Origin: an uncultured Veillonella sp.
Lineage (GTDB): Bacteria > Bacillota > Negativicutes > Veillonellales > Veillonellaceae
Length of the DNA: 43,001 nucleotides
Direction: 5' to 3'
Assembly (NCBI GenBank): GCA_900552715.1
Contig: USAV01000004.1
Coordinates: 1 to 43,001, forward strand
In this document: piece after piece, positions 31,108 through 39,620 of the stretch
Position numbering within the stretch: the first letter of the stretch is position 1
How the letters are laid out: each line of letters starts with the position of its first letter
Made by a program: the position numbers and the translations under genes
The notes under the pieces: model-generated
The model's input: the letters and a program-made list of their open reading frames with translations, nothing else
Told to the model about the DNA's origin: nothing
The model's database searches: none

Positions 31108-32310
31108 ATGAGCGAACAATTACATTCTATTGAAGAGGTCTTACAAGACCTTAAAGCTGGTAAACCTGTTATTATTGTTGATGATGAAAGCCGTGAAAAT
31201 GAAGGTGATCTTATCATCGCTGCAGAGTTTGCTGCACAAGAAAATATTAACTTTATGGTTAAATACGCGCGCGGTATCGTATGTACACCTATGCGTCGTG
31301 AAGCCTTAGAAAAGCTTGGCATTCCTGCAATGGTTGCCAAAAATACAGATAACCATGAAACTGCTTTCACCGTTACTGTTGACCATGTAGATACTACAAC
31401 AGGCGTTTCTCCAGCAGAACGTGCTTATACAATTCAAAAATTATTAGATCCTAATGCTAAACCAGAAGACTTCCGTCGTCCTGGTCACGTATTCCCTCTA
31501 GTATATAAAGAGGGTGGCGTATTAGTTCGCCAAGGCCATACAGAAGCATCTATCGACCTTTGTCGCTTAGCAGGCTTACAAGAGGCTGCTGTTATTTGTG
31601 AAATCACAAAAGACGATGGCGATATGGCTCGCTTGCCTGACCTTTTACAATTCGCTAAAGAACATGATCTTAAAATTGCATCTGTAGCAGAACTTATTGA
31701 GTATCGTAAACAACATGAAGATATGGTAGAGCTCGGTGCTTGTTCTAAATTGCCTACTAAATTTGGTGATTTTAACATCTTTGTATTCAAAAATGATTTA
31801 GATCATAAAGAACATTTAGCTATCGTTAAAGGTGATGTACAAAACTGTAACGATGTTCTTGTTCGTATTCACTCAGAATGTTTAACAGGCGATGTATTTG
31901 GTTCTAAACGTTGTGATTGTGGTGAACAATTAGATCACGCATTGCGTGCCATCGAAAAAGAAGGTAAAGGCGTTGTAGTCTATATGCGCCAAGAAGGTCG
32001 TGGCATCGGTTTAACTAATAAAATTAAAGCTTATGCTTTGCAAGAACAAGGCTTAGATACTGTAGAAGCTAATGAACAATTAGGATTCCCTGCAGATATG
32101 CGCGAATACTCCTTAGCGGCTCAAATTATCCGTTTCTTAGGTATTAAAAGCATTCGTTTGTTAACGAATAATCCTGAAAAACGCCATGGATTAGAACATT
32201 GGGGGATCGATGTAACTAGCCGTGTACCGCTTATCATTGCAGCCAATAAATTCAATGCAGGCTACTTAAAAACAAAAGAAGAGAAAATGGGTCATATGTT
32301 AGAAGACTAA
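31108..32310 (+). CDS. ribBA: Bifunctional DHBP synthase/GTP cyclohydrolase II
   Basis: A 400-residue fusion supplying both riboflavin precursors. Residues 1-205 are 3,4-dihydroxy-2-butanone 4-phosphate synthase (DDESRENEGDLIIAAEF, RRPGHVFPL, GHTEASIDLCRLAG). Residues about 206-400 are GTP cyclohydrolase II, with zinc ligands C258, C269 and C271 in SECLTGDVFGSKRCDCG and the RQEGRGIGL active-site motif. Both domains look intact. ATG 31108 with AAGGAG at 31095-31100 is preferred over the upstream in-frame ATG 31078, which lies within ribE. It lies 16 bases after ribE in the riboswitch-controlled transcript. Confidence 0.96.
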   Translation: MSEQLHSIEEVLQDLKAGKPVIIVDDESRENEGDLIIAAEFAAQENINFMVKYARGIVCTPMRREALEKLGIPAMVAKNTDNHETAFTVTVDHVDTTTGVSPAERAYTIQKLLDPNAKPEDFRRPGHVFPLVYKEGGVLVRQGHTEASIDLCRLAGLQEAAVICEITKDDGDMARLPDLLQFAKEHDLKIASVAELIEYRKQHEDMVELGACSKLPTKFGDFNIFVFKNDLDHKEHLAIVKGDVQNCNDVLVRIHSECLTGDVFGSKRCDCGEQLDHALRAIEKEGKGVVVYMRQEGRGIGLTNKIKAYALQEQGLDTVEANEQLGFPADMREYSLAAQIIRFLGIKSIRLLTNNPEKRHGLEHWGIDVTSRVPLIIAANKFNAGYLKTKEEKMGHMLED

Positions 32311-32382
32311 TGTTTTAGTTTTATTTAACAAATTGCTCGTCACATAAGAATTTCCTTTAATGGAATATAGGAGGTCAACATA

Positions 32383-32844
32383 ATGAAGGTTCAAGAAGGT
32401 AACTTATTAGGTACTGGTAAAAAATTTGCTATTATCGGTTCTCGTTTTAACGAGTTCATAACATCTAAATTAATCGGCGGTGCTGAAGATTGCTTATTGC
32501 GTCACGATGTAAAAGAAGAGGATATCACTGTTATCTGGGTACCAGGTGCTTATGAAATTCCATTAATCGCTAAAAAAGCTGCTTCATCTGGTCGCTTCGA
32601 TGCAGTTATTTGTGTAGGTGCCGTTATCCGTGGTGCTACAACTCATTATGACTATGTATGTAATGAAGTGGCAAAAGGTATTGCTCATGTTTCCTTGGAA
32701 ACTGGTATTCCTGTTATGTTCGGTGTAGTAACTACTGAAAACATTGAACAAGCTATCGAACGCGCTGGTACTAAAGCTGGCAATAAAGGTTACGACTGTG
32801 CTATGGGTGCTATTGAAATGGTTAACCTTATCGATCAATTCTAA
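32383..32844 (+). CDS. ribH: 6,7-dimethyl-8-ribityllumazine synthase
   Basis: A 153-residue lumazine synthase, which condenses the ribitylamino-pyrimidine with dihydroxybutanone phosphate. SRFNEFITSKL, VPGAYEIPL, GAVIRGATTHYDYVCNEVAKG and PVMFGVVTTENIEQAIERAG are diagnostic; the catalytic His sits in the THYDYV segment. It usually forms a 60-meric shell. ATG 32383 has AGGAGG about eight bases upstream. It lies 72 bases after ribBA, with no terminator in between, and ends the rib operon; a terminator follows. Confidence 0.96.
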   Translation: MKVQEGNLLGTGKKFAIIGSRFNEFITSKLIGGAEDCLLRHDVKEEDITVIWVPGAYEIPLIAKKAASSGRFDAVICVGAVIRGATTHYDYVCNEVAKGIAHVSLETGIPVMFGVVTTENIEQAIERAGTKAGNKGYDCAMGAIEMVNLIDQF

Positions 32845-32856
32845 TAATTACATAGT

Positions 32857-32890
32857 AAACACTCAGTATCTCATGATGCTGGGTGTTTTT
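32857..32890 (+). terminator. Rho-independent terminator after ribH
   Basis: A 14-bp stem with three G-T pairs, left arm 32857-32870 (AAACACTCAGTATC), TCAT loop, right arm 32875-32888, then a T run. Confidence 0.88.
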
Positions 32891-32933
32891 ATATTATCGA
32901 AAATATGTTCTTTTAACTTGAAATTAGTGTAGA

Positions 32934-32947
32934 CGAACATATATTCC
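32934..32947. promoter_or_regulatory. LexA-box-like sequence upstream of hslO
   Basis: CGAACATATATTCC differs at one position from the Bacillus-type LexA box CGAACRNRYGTTYC and lies seven bases before the hslO -35. An ATATGTTC at 32903-32910 forms a distant inverted repeat with its GAACATAT. This could be chance. Confidence 0.3.
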
Positions 32948-32953
32948 CTATTA

Positions 32954-32983
32954 TTGAAAAGTAATTCTATGACATGATATACT
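32954..32983 (+). promoter_or_regulatory. hslO promoter
   Basis: TTGAAA (32954-32959) and TATACT (32978-32983), 18 bases apart, with TG at 32975-32976 giving an extended -10. Initiation near 32990 leaves about 50 nt of leader. Confidence 0.6.
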
Positions 32984-33038
32984 ATAAAAGCACTATTAAG
33001 TGTATATGATTTATTAATTAGAAATAAGGAATGATAGA

Positions 33039-33917
33039 ATGGATTATATAAAACGTTTTACGACCCGAGAAGGGGTTCGTATGTCTTTAGCGGTAACAAC
33101 AGATACTGTTGAAACAGCTCGCGTACGTCATGATTTATGGCCTGTAGCAACGGCTGCTTTAGGTCGTGCTATGACTGGTGCTATTTTATTGGCTGGGGAC
33201 TTTAAAAACCATGAAAATGTAAGTCTTCGCATCAAAGGTGATGGTCCTTTAGGCGTTGTTCACGTAGATGCTTTTGCAGATAATACAGTTCGTGGATATG
33301 TGGATGAGCCACATGTAGATGTACCTTTAAAACGAGCTGGTAAGCTTGATGTAGGTGCTGCTGTAGGCCATAATGGGGAAGTCCAAGTAACTCGTTTTAC
33401 ACAATTAGCACAAGACTATACCTCCACAAGTCCTATTCAAAGTGGTGAAGTAGCAGAGGATTTGGCTTACTATTTATATGCTTCTGAGCAAGTACCTTCT
33501 ACTATTAGTTTAGGTGTATTGGTAGATCCAGATTATCATACCGTTGTGGCAGGCGGTTTTATCGTACAAGCTTTGCCAGATGCAACAGATGAAGCATTAG
33601 CCCAAGTCGAAAAGAATATTAATGAGCTTGGCCCTATTACAGAATATTTGAAAGCAAATCCAGATGGTAAAGGCCTTATGGAACGTGTTCTTGATGGCTT
33701 AACTGTAAATGAAGTATATAATGAACCGATTCATTTCCAATGTCGTTGTGGCCGCGATCGCTTTGGTGCCGTACTCATGACATTAAGAGAAGAAGATAAA
33801 GAGGCTATTCTAGAAGATGAAGTAACAGAGCTTGTTTGTCACTATTGTAATGAAAAATATCATTTCACACGTGAAGAGTTACAAGATATGTTTGCTCCTA
33901 AAGGTCCAATTCAATAA
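33039..33917 (+). CDS. hslO: Redox-regulated chaperone Hsp33
   Basis: A 292-residue Hsp33, a holdase that is activated by oxidation. The zinc-binding redox switch is complete: C235-R-C237 in QCRCGRDR and C267-H-Y-C270. Under oxidation these form disulfides, release zinc and expose the substrate-binding surface. The N-terminal chaperone domain (LGRAMTGAILLAG, LRIKGDGPLGVVHVDA) is normal. The ATG follows AAGGA with a slightly long spacing. In an anaerobe such a switch fits transient oxygen exposure; poxB nearby also deals with oxygen-related metabolism, but no shared control is seen. Confidence 0.95.
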   Translation: MDYIKRFTTREGVRMSLAVTTDTVETARVRHDLWPVATAALGRAMTGAILLAGDFKNHENVSLRIKGDGPLGVVHVDAFADNTVRGYVDEPHVDVPLKRAGKLDVGAAVGHNGEVQVTRFTQLAQDYTSTSPIQSGEVAEDLAYYLYASEQVPSTISLGVLVDPDYHTVVAGGFIVQALPDATDEALAQVEKNINELGPITEYLKANPDGKGLMERVLDGLTVNEVYNEPIHFQCRCGRDRFGAVLMTLREEDKEAILEDEVTELVCHYCNEKYHFTREELQDMFAPKGPIQ

Positions 33918-33941
33918 AACTTTATAATATGTTGAAAAAAT

Positions 33942-33975
33942 ACAGGCTACTAGGTTTTTCCTATAGCCTGTTTTT
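33942..33975 (+). terminator. Rho-independent terminator after hslO
   Basis: ACAGGCTA (33942-33949) pairs with TAGCCTGT (33964-33971); an inner TAGG/CCTA continues the stem after one bulged base, and T5 follows. Confidence 0.88.
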
Positions 33976-34025
33976 CTATTCTATGAGAAAATAAAAGATA
34001 GAGTGATTAATAATAGGAGGTCACA

Positions 34026-34820
34026 ATGAGTGCAATTGGCGTAATTGGTGGTACTGGCGTTTATGATCCATCCATCTTTGAAAATATTCATGAAGAATCC
34101 TTAATGACACCATATGGTGAAATAGATTATGTACAAGGTACATACCATGGGAAAACAGTAATCTTTGTTGCTCGTCACGGCAAAGATCATACGATTCCTC
34201 CACACAAAATTAATTATCGTGCTAATATTTGGGGCCTCAAAAAATTAGGCGTTACATTTATTATTTCTACAACAGCTGTAGGTTCCTTAAATGAAAACTT
34301 CAAGCCTGGTCATTTCGTTTTGACAGATCAATTCTTAGATTTTACGAGGAACCGCATCACTACATTCTATGAAGGTGGTGACCGTCCAGTAGCACATCTT
34401 GATGTTACAAATCCTTACTGCCCTGAATTACGTGATATTCTTCAAAAGGTAGGGACTGAACAAGGCCTAACAATTCATAATGGCGGTACCTATGTTTGTA
34501 CAGAAGGTCCTCGTTTTGAAACACCAGCGGAAATTAAAATGTTCCACATGCTCGGTGGTGATACAGTAGGTATGACAAATGTACCGGAAGTAAACTTAGC
34601 TAATGAAGCAGAAATGGCATATGCTACGATTTCTATGATTACAAACTATGCAGCAGGTATTTCTGAATCTGCGTTGACACATGGTGAAGTGGTAGAAATG
34701 ATGGGCGACATGGCTGCTCAACTTAAATCTCTTATTTTAGGTGCTATTGATGCAATCGATGTAGATGCTCGTTATGACGCGCATAATCGCATGCAAGAAT
34801 ATGGTGGCTTTAAACTATAA
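34026..34820 (+). CDS. mtnP: MTA/MTI phosphorylase family protein
   Basis: A 264-residue trimeric nucleoside phosphorylase of the PNP/MTAP family, which cleaves a 5'-methylthio-nucleoside with phosphate to MTR-1-phosphate and base. VIGGTGVYDPSIFE, ARHGKDHTIPPHKINYRANIW, YVCTEGPRFETPAEI and VGMTNVPEV identify it. At the base-recognising site it has ITNYAAGIS (N207). Eukaryotic MTAP has Asp residues here that bind adenine, whereas Asn is typical of 6-oxopurine enzymes. That suggests methylthioinosine, guanosine or inosine, which is an inference. It is the first gene of mtnP-mtnA-ahcY-mtaD; ribosome binding site AGGAGG. Confidence 0.88.
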   Translation: MSAIGVIGGTGVYDPSIFENIHEESLMTPYGEIDYVQGTYHGKTVIFVARHGKDHTIPPHKINYRANIWGLKKLGVTFIISTTAVGSLNENFKPGHFVLTDQFLDFTRNRITTFYEGGDRPVAHLDVTNPYCPELRDILQKVGTEQGLTIHNGGTYVCTEGPRFETPAEIKMFHMLGGDTVGMTNVPEVNLANEAEMAYATISMITNYAAGISESALTHGEVVEMMGDMAAQLKSLILGAIDAIDVDARYDAHNRMQEYGGFKL

Positions 34821-34862
34821 TCCATTCATAACGAAACATAATAGTTCATCGAAGGAGAAGGT

Positions 34863-35927
34863 ATGATTAATATTGAATGGCGTAACGATACGCTAGTACT
34901 ATTAGATCAAACTAAATTGCCTACTGAAATTACGTATGTTCACTGTACAGATTGGCGACAAGTAGCCGAAGCTATTAAAATGCTTCGCGTTCGTGGCGCA
35001 CCTGCTATTGGTGTTGCTGCCAGTTATGGTCTTATTCTAGCTGCTATGGAAGCAGGACGTTTGGAGGTTCCGTTTAGTGAACAACTTACAAGTTTATATG
35101 ATTTTAGTGAGACCTTAAAGGAAACTCGTCCTACCGCAATCAACTTGGCTTGGGCTGTGGATCGTGTTATCTGTCTTGTTAAAAATCATGTTGAAAGTAT
35201 GTCTTCTATGAGTGAAGTAGTCGATCTTATTACAAAAGAGGCTATTATAATTCATGAAGAAGATGTATCTTTGAATCGCCGTATGGCAGAAGCAGGGGCC
35301 ACATTATTTGAAGGACAAAAGAATATTCGTATTCTTACTCATTGTAATGCTGGTGCACTAGCTACAGGCGGTTTAGGTACAGCACTTGGTGTTGTCCGTA
35401 AATTACATGAAAATGGTCAATTGGAACGCGTGTATGCTGATGAGACAAGACCATTATTACAAGGTGCTCGACTTACTGCCTTTGAACTTCATGAGGATGG
35501 TATTCCTGTTACTCTTGAGACTGATAATATGGCGGCCTATGCGATGCAACATGGCCTCATTGATGCCGTTATCGTCGGTGCTGACCGCATCACTACAAAA
35601 GGTGATGTAGCCAATAAGATTGGTACCTATGGTGTAGCTGTACTAGCTAAATTCCATAACATTCCATTCTATGTAGCCGCGCCATACAGCACATTTGACT
35701 TTACCCTTGAAAATGGTACGGATATTCCTATTGAGATGCGCGACGATTATGAAGTGACATCGTTACATGGTGTTCAAACAGCACCTAATGGTATTGATAT
35801 ACTAAATCCAGCTTTCGATGTTACACCACATGATCTAGTGACTGCTATCATTACTGAAGAAGGTGTTTTAAAACCAAATTATGAAGTGTCTATTGATAAG
35901 CTGCGTCAAATTGTAGAATCTAAATAA
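34863..35927 (+). CDS. mtnA: Methylthioribose-1-phosphate isomerase
   Basis: A 354-residue isomerase converting MTR-1-phosphate to methylthioribulose-1-phosphate. RVRGAPAIGVAASYGL, RPTAINLAWA, the catalytic Cys in HCNAGALAT (C161), YADETRPLLQGARLTAFEL, and the catalytic Asp in GADRI (D241) with NKIGTYGVAVLAK are all present, so the enzyme looks complete and distinct from eIF2B-like relatives. It follows mtnP by 42 bases with its own GAAGGAG. No downstream salvage genes (mtnB, mtnW/X, mtnD) are in the window, so the fate of the product is unknown here. Confidence 0.94.
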   Translation: MINIEWRNDTLVLLDQTKLPTEITYVHCTDWRQVAEAIKMLRVRGAPAIGVAASYGLILAAMEAGRLEVPFSEQLTSLYDFSETLKETRPTAINLAWAVDRVICLVKNHVESMSSMSEVVDLITKEAIIIHEEDVSLNRRMAEAGATLFEGQKNIRILTHCNAGALATGGLGTALGVVRKLHENGQLERVYADETRPLLQGARLTAFELHEDGIPVTLETDNMAAYAMQHGLIDAVIVGADRITTKGDVANKIGTYGVAVLAKFHNIPFYVAAPYSTFDFTLENGTDIPIEMRDDYEVTSLHGVQTAPNGIDILNPAFDVTPHDLVTAIITEEGVLKPNYEVSIDKLRQIVESK

Positions 35928-36002
35928 CAAACAAATCCAAGTGGGTTTACTATCAAATCTTTATTTTAACTATATCAACTCATATTAGTAAAAGGAGTTA
36001 TT

Positions 36003-37247
36003 ATGCAATCTTTAATTAAAGATATTAATTTAGCTGCAGAAGGCCGTAAAAAAATTGATTGGGTTTCTAACTTTATGCCTACATTGAATACCTTGGGCGA
36101 CCGTTTTGAAGCAGAACAAACTTTCAAAGGTCAAACTATTGTTGTAAGTGTTCACTTGGAAGCAAAAACAGCATATTTAGCCACTGTATTAAAACGAGGT
36201 GGCGCTGATGTTATCGTAACTGGTTCCAATCCATTATCTACACAAGATGATGTTGCGGCTGGTCTTGTTGACATGGGCCTAACTGTATACGCTTGGTATG
36301 ATTGTACTGAGGAAGAATATTTCAACTTCCTTAACAAGGCTCTTGATCATAAACCACACATTATTATCGATGATGGTGGTGACTTGGTAAACTTGTTGCA
36401 CACAACACGCCAAGATGCAAAAGAACGCTTGTTAGGTGGTAGTGAAGAAACTACAACAGGTGTACATCGTTTATATGCATTAGAGAACGCTAAACAATTG
36501 ACATTCCCTATGATTGCAGTAAACGATTCCTACTGTAAATATCTCTTTGATAACCGTTATGGTACAGGCCAATCCGTTTGGGATGGTATCATGCGTACTA
36601 CTAATTTAACTGTAACAGGTAAAAATGTTGTCGTAGCTGGTTACGGTTGGTGCGGTAAAGGCGTTGCTATGCGTGCAAAAGGCCTTGGTGCTCATGTATA
36701 TGTAACAGAAGTAGATCCAATTAAAGCGATTGAAGCTGTATTCGATGGTTTCAAAGTATTGCCTATGATTGAAGCTGCTAAAGTAGGGGATATTTTCTGT
36801 ACTGTAACAGGTTGTAAAGATGTTATTGTAAAAGAACATTATGAAGTAATGAAAGATAAAGCTATCTTATGTAATGCTGGTCACTTTGATTGTGAAGTTA
36901 ATGTAGCTGATCTTACAGAACTTGCGATAAGTCATGAACGTGTTCGTCAAAACATCGAAGGCTATACTATGGCAGATGGTCGCAAGCTTTACGTATTAGC
37001 TGAAGGTCGCTTAGTTAACCTTGCAGCTGGTGATGGTCACCCTGCAGAAATCATGGACTTGTCCTTTGCTATGCAAGCTCTTGCGGCAGAACATATCTTA
37101 CATAATGGCAAAGCTATGGAACCTAAGGTATATGTATTGCCTCATGAATTAGATGCGGAAATTGCAAAACTTAAATTGAACTCCATGGGGTACGACTTAG
37201 ATTCCTTAACACAAGATCAAATCGACTACCTTACAAAAGTAAACTAA
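36003..37247 (+). CDS. ahcY: Adenosylhomocysteinase family (SAH or S-inosylhomocysteine hydrolase)
   Basis: A 414-residue NAD-dependent hydrolase that splits S-adenosylhomocysteine, or a relative, to homocysteine and a nucleoside. NAD binding is seen in VVVAGYGWCGKGVAMRAKGL. Substrate segments include VVSVHLEAKTAYLATVL, SNPLSTQDDVAAGL, NDSYCKYLFDNRYGTGQS and NAGHFDCEV. It is the short form without the plant/animal insertion, of archaeal/Thermotoga type. Because the SAH deaminase gene follows 54 bases downstream, S-inosylhomocysteine could be the natural substrate, as reported for the Methanocaldococcus enzyme; the sequence alone does not decide. Gene start has AAAAGGAG. The C-terminus is shorter than the usual ...KxxHYRY ending. 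Confidence 0.9.
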   Translation: MQSLIKDINLAAEGRKKIDWVSNFMPTLNTLGDRFEAEQTFKGQTIVVSVHLEAKTAYLATVLKRGGADVIVTGSNPLSTQDDVAAGLVDMGLTVYAWYDCTEEEYFNFLNKALDHKPHIIIDDGGDLVNLLHTTRQDAKERLLGGSEETTTGVHRLYALENAKQLTFPMIAVNDSYCKYLFDNRYGTGQSVWDGIMRTTNLTVTGKNVVVAGYGWCGKGVAMRAKGLGAHVYVTEVDPIKAIEAVFDGFKVLPMIEAAKVGDIFCTVTGCKDVIVKEHYEVMKDKAILCNAGHFDCEVNVADLTELAISHERVRQNIEGYTMADGRKLYVLAEGRLVNLAAGDGHPAEIMDLSFAMQALAAEHILHNGKAMEPKVYVLPHELDAEIAKLKLNSMGYDLDSLTQDQIDYLTKVN

Positions 37248-37256
37248 TTAACCAAA

Positions 37257-37285
37257 TATAACCGAGCTATTATGGCTCGGTTATA
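37257..37285 (+). repeat. Hairpin between ahcY and mtaD
   Basis: An 11-bp perfect inverted repeat, TATAACCGAGC (37257-37267) and GCTCGGTTATA (37275-37285), closes a 7-base loop without a T run. It is probably an mRNA-stability or processing hairpin or a weak attenuator, not a standard terminator. Confidence 0.7.
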
Positions 37286-37301
37286 CCTATGAGGGAAGAC
37301 T

Positions 37302-38591
37302 ATGTCTGATTTATTGATTACTCACGTAGATGTCCTCACCGATGAGGGTGTTCTTAAAAACCATGCCATTGAAATTGAAAATGGTTATATTACAGCTATT
37401 TTAAATGATAGTGAAACTATCAAGGCAAAAGACAATGCTAAGGAAGTGCTAGATGGTAAAGGCCAATTGGCAGCGCCAGGTCTTGTAAATACGCATACTC
37501 ATATTGCGATGGGGCTATTTAGAAACTATGCAGATGATCTTGAGCTTATGGAATGGCTTGAAACTGCAATTTGGCCGACAGAAGCAAAACTAAACGACGA
37601 TTATGTACGTTATGGCACAAAACTTGGTATTGCTGAAATGCTGCGCACTGGTACTACAACCTTTAGTGACATGTATTTCTTTATGAATACTACGGCTGAG
37701 GTAGTAAAAGAAACTGGCATTCGATCTGTATTATCTCGCGGCTTAGCAGGTGTTTCTCCAACAGCAGATCAAGCATTAGTTGAAAATGCTGATTTATTTC
37801 GCACTTGGAATGGCTTTGATAATGACCGCATCAAAGTGTTACTTGGACCACATGCACCATATACCTGTCCAGATGCTTACATGGAAAAGGTTATCGCTTT
37901 ATCTCATGAACTAAACTGTGGCATTCATATGCACTTGTCCGAAACTAAAGGGGAAGTGGAGAATGTTATGAAAGCTACTGGTAAGACACCAATTGCTCAT
38001 ATGCATGATTTAGGGTTATTCTGGAATACTACATTGGCTGCACACTGTGTTCATGTTACAGACGAAGATATGGACATTATGGCTAAAAACAATGTAGCTG
38101 TAGCACATAATCCACAATCTAACCTTAAATTAGCAAGTGGTATTGCACCAGTTCCTGAAATGATCGGTAAAGGTATTACTGTTGGGCTTGGTACTGATGG
38201 TTCCGCATCTAATAATAATGCGGATATGCTTGAAGAAGTACGCCTTGCTGCTACATTACATAAAGCACGTCTCTACGATCCTAAAGCCATCCCTGCACAA
38301 GCAGCTTGGCATATGGGCACTGTAGAAGGCGCAAAAGCGCTTGGTTATACAGACCTCGGTGTATTAGCGAAAGGCTATCGTGCAGATATCGTTTTATATG
38401 ATGTATCTGGTATGCACTGGATGCCTCGTTACAACGATTTAGCAGCACTTGTATACTCTGCAAATAGTTCTGATGCTAATACTACAATTGTAGGCGGTAA
38501 AGTTCTTATGAAAGACAAAGAATTGCTTACAATTGACGAAGAAAAACTTCGTGCTGAAATTACAAAAGCTCAAGAATATTTTAGAAACTAA
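37302..38591 (+). CDS. mtaD: 5'-methylthioadenosine/S-adenosylhomocysteine deaminase
   Basis: A 429-residue amidohydrolase of the TM0936 (MtaD) type, deaminating MTA to MTI and SAH to S-inosylhomocysteine. Metal ligands are seen in NTHTHIAMGLFRNYADD (H65, H67), the later His residues in HMHLSETKGEV and AHCVHV, and GLGTDGSASNNNADMLEE (Asp and the SNN substrate loop). The FRNYADDLELMEWL stretch is typical of this family and differs from guanine and chlorohydrolase branches. It is the last gene of the salvage cluster, followed by a strong terminator. Its presence beside mtnP and ahcY argues that both SAM by-products are first deaminated. Confidence 0.92.
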   Translation: MSDLLITHVDVLTDEGVLKNHAIEIENGYITAILNDSETIKAKDNAKEVLDGKGQLAAPGLVNTHTHIAMGLFRNYADDLELMEWLETAIWPTEAKLNDDYVRYGTKLGIAEMLRTGTTTFSDMYFFMNTTAEVVKETGIRSVLSRGLAGVSPTADQALVENADLFRTWNGFDNDRIKVLLGPHAPYTCPDAYMEKVIALSHELNCGIHMHLSETKGEVENVMKATGKTPIAHMHDLGLFWNTTLAAHCVHVTDEDMDIMAKNNVAVAHNPQSNLKLASGIAPVPEMIGKGITVGLGTDGSASNNNADMLEEVRLAATLHKARLYDPKAIPAQAAWHMGTVEGAKALGYTDLGVLAKGYRADIVLYDVSGMHWMPRYNDLAALVYSANSSDANTTIVGGKVLMKDKELLTIDEEKLRAEITKAQEYFRN

Positions 38592-38648
38592 TATTTATTA
38601 ATTACTATTAACTTGTCTATGGGCTAATATATTGATTAGCATATAAAG

Positions 38649-38683
38649 AAAACCCACTCATGATACTTCATAGAGTGGGTTTT
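38649..38683. terminator. Terminator between mtaD and the methyltransferase
   Basis: AAAACCCACTC (38649-38659) pairs with GAGTGGGTTTT (38673-38683), between convergent genes. A and T tracts on both sides suggest it can work in both directions. Confidence 0.88.
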
Positions 38684-38724
38684 GTATTATGTAATATTAA
38701 TTTTACTGACCTATTATCCAATAT

Positions 38725-39474
38725 CTATTTAATAGCTTTTACCAAAAACATAGGTACTGGAATGTAGAATTCATCTTCTTCACTATAAATGCGAGGACCT
38801 ACAGTAGGATCAATAGATACTGAGCTAGCTCCCATCTTAGTGAGCAGTTCTTTGTCCCATTGTGGACGTGTATAGGATGAAATTTCTAGCATATGATATA
38901 TTGTATGACAACGTTCTTTTAATTCATTGCTAACATGTTCGTGCGCATGATGTACGGATTTCGGTAAATCATGATGATTGCGAGCGTGTTCTGCATCATA
39001 ATTAAGAATTAAACCGCCAGGACGGATGACACGCAACCATTCAGCATAGGCTTTATCTGGATGTGGTAAATTCCATGTTACATTGCGAGCTACAACGATA
39101 TCAAAGGTATTCGTATCAAAGCTAAGATTTTCAGCATCCATAACAGAGAATGTAGCGTCAGAATTTAGAGATTCTGCAAGCTGATTAGCTTCATTAATCA
39201 TATTAGGCGTAATATCAATACCATGTACAGAATGGCCTAATTCAGAAAGAATAATACTGAAAAAACCTGCACCACAACCAATATCTAAAATACGTAAAGA
39301 ACGGTCAGATTCAAAAATATGACTCATCAACTCATCACGCCAAAGTTTAAGTTTAGGGCTTTCTAATTCTTTAGCTCGTAAAGAGCCAAAATCACTAGCT
39401 CGATCACTCCAATAGGAGGTAATAAACTCTTTATCATCTTTCATAGGATGATTTTTTTCAAATATATCATTCAT
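38725..39474 (-). CDS. Class I SAM-dependent methyltransferase
   Basis: A 249-residue Rossmann-fold methyltransferase. Motif I ILDIGCGAGFFSIILSELGHS (around 62-82, DIGCGAG at 64-70), the acidic residue of motif II in VHGIDITPNMI, the FSVMDAENLSFD segment, and VIRPGGLILNYD (motif IV-V region) are clear. It belongs to the broad Methyltransf_11/25 group; the substrate is not evident. A His-rich run (EHARNHHDLPKSVHHAHEH, about 163-181) is unusual and might bind metal or simply be a loop. ATG at 39474 follows GAGGAG at good spacing. It is transcribed alone, divergent from the DUF1848 gene, and is next to the SAM-recycling cluster, but convergent to it. Confidence 0.85.
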   Translation of the reverse strand: MNDIFEKNHPMKDDKEFITSYWSDRASDFGSLRAKELESPKLKLWRDELMSHIFESDRSLRILDIGCGAGFFSIILSELGHSVHGIDITPNMINEANQLAESLNSDATFSVMDAENLSFDTNTFDIVVARNVTWNLPHPDKAYAEWLRVIRPGGLILNYDAEHARNHHDLPKSVHHAHEHVSNELKERCHTIYHMLEISSYTRPQWDKELLTKMGASSVSIDPTVGPRIYSEEDEFYIPVPMFLVKAIK

Positions 39475-39507
39475 TTTCAGTTCTCCTCATTTTTAATACA
39501 CTTAATA

Positions 39508-39533
39508 GTACCATAAAATGAGAATGTACCATA
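39508..39533. repeat. Pair of GTACCATA direct repeats in a divergent promoter region
   Basis: GTACCATA occurs at 39508-39515 and again at 39526-39533, 18 bases apart. On the minus strand this region forms TGGTACTAT, a possible extended -10 for the methyltransferase gene. The two copies could be a repressor site on nearly the same face of the helix. Confidence 0.45.
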
Positions 39534-39576
39534 CTATAAATATCACACTTATTACATAAATAATTAATATTGAGTA

Positions 39577-39585
39577 TGATATAAT
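39577..39585 (+). promoter_or_regulatory. Extended -10 promoter of the DUF1848 gene
   Basis: TGATATAAT (39577-39585) is a perfect extended -10 with no strong -35. Initiation near 39592 leaves about 29 nt before the ATG. Confidence 0.6.
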
Positions 39586-39620
39586 ACATCTATATTTTTG
39601 TTTTATGAAAGGGCAGGACT

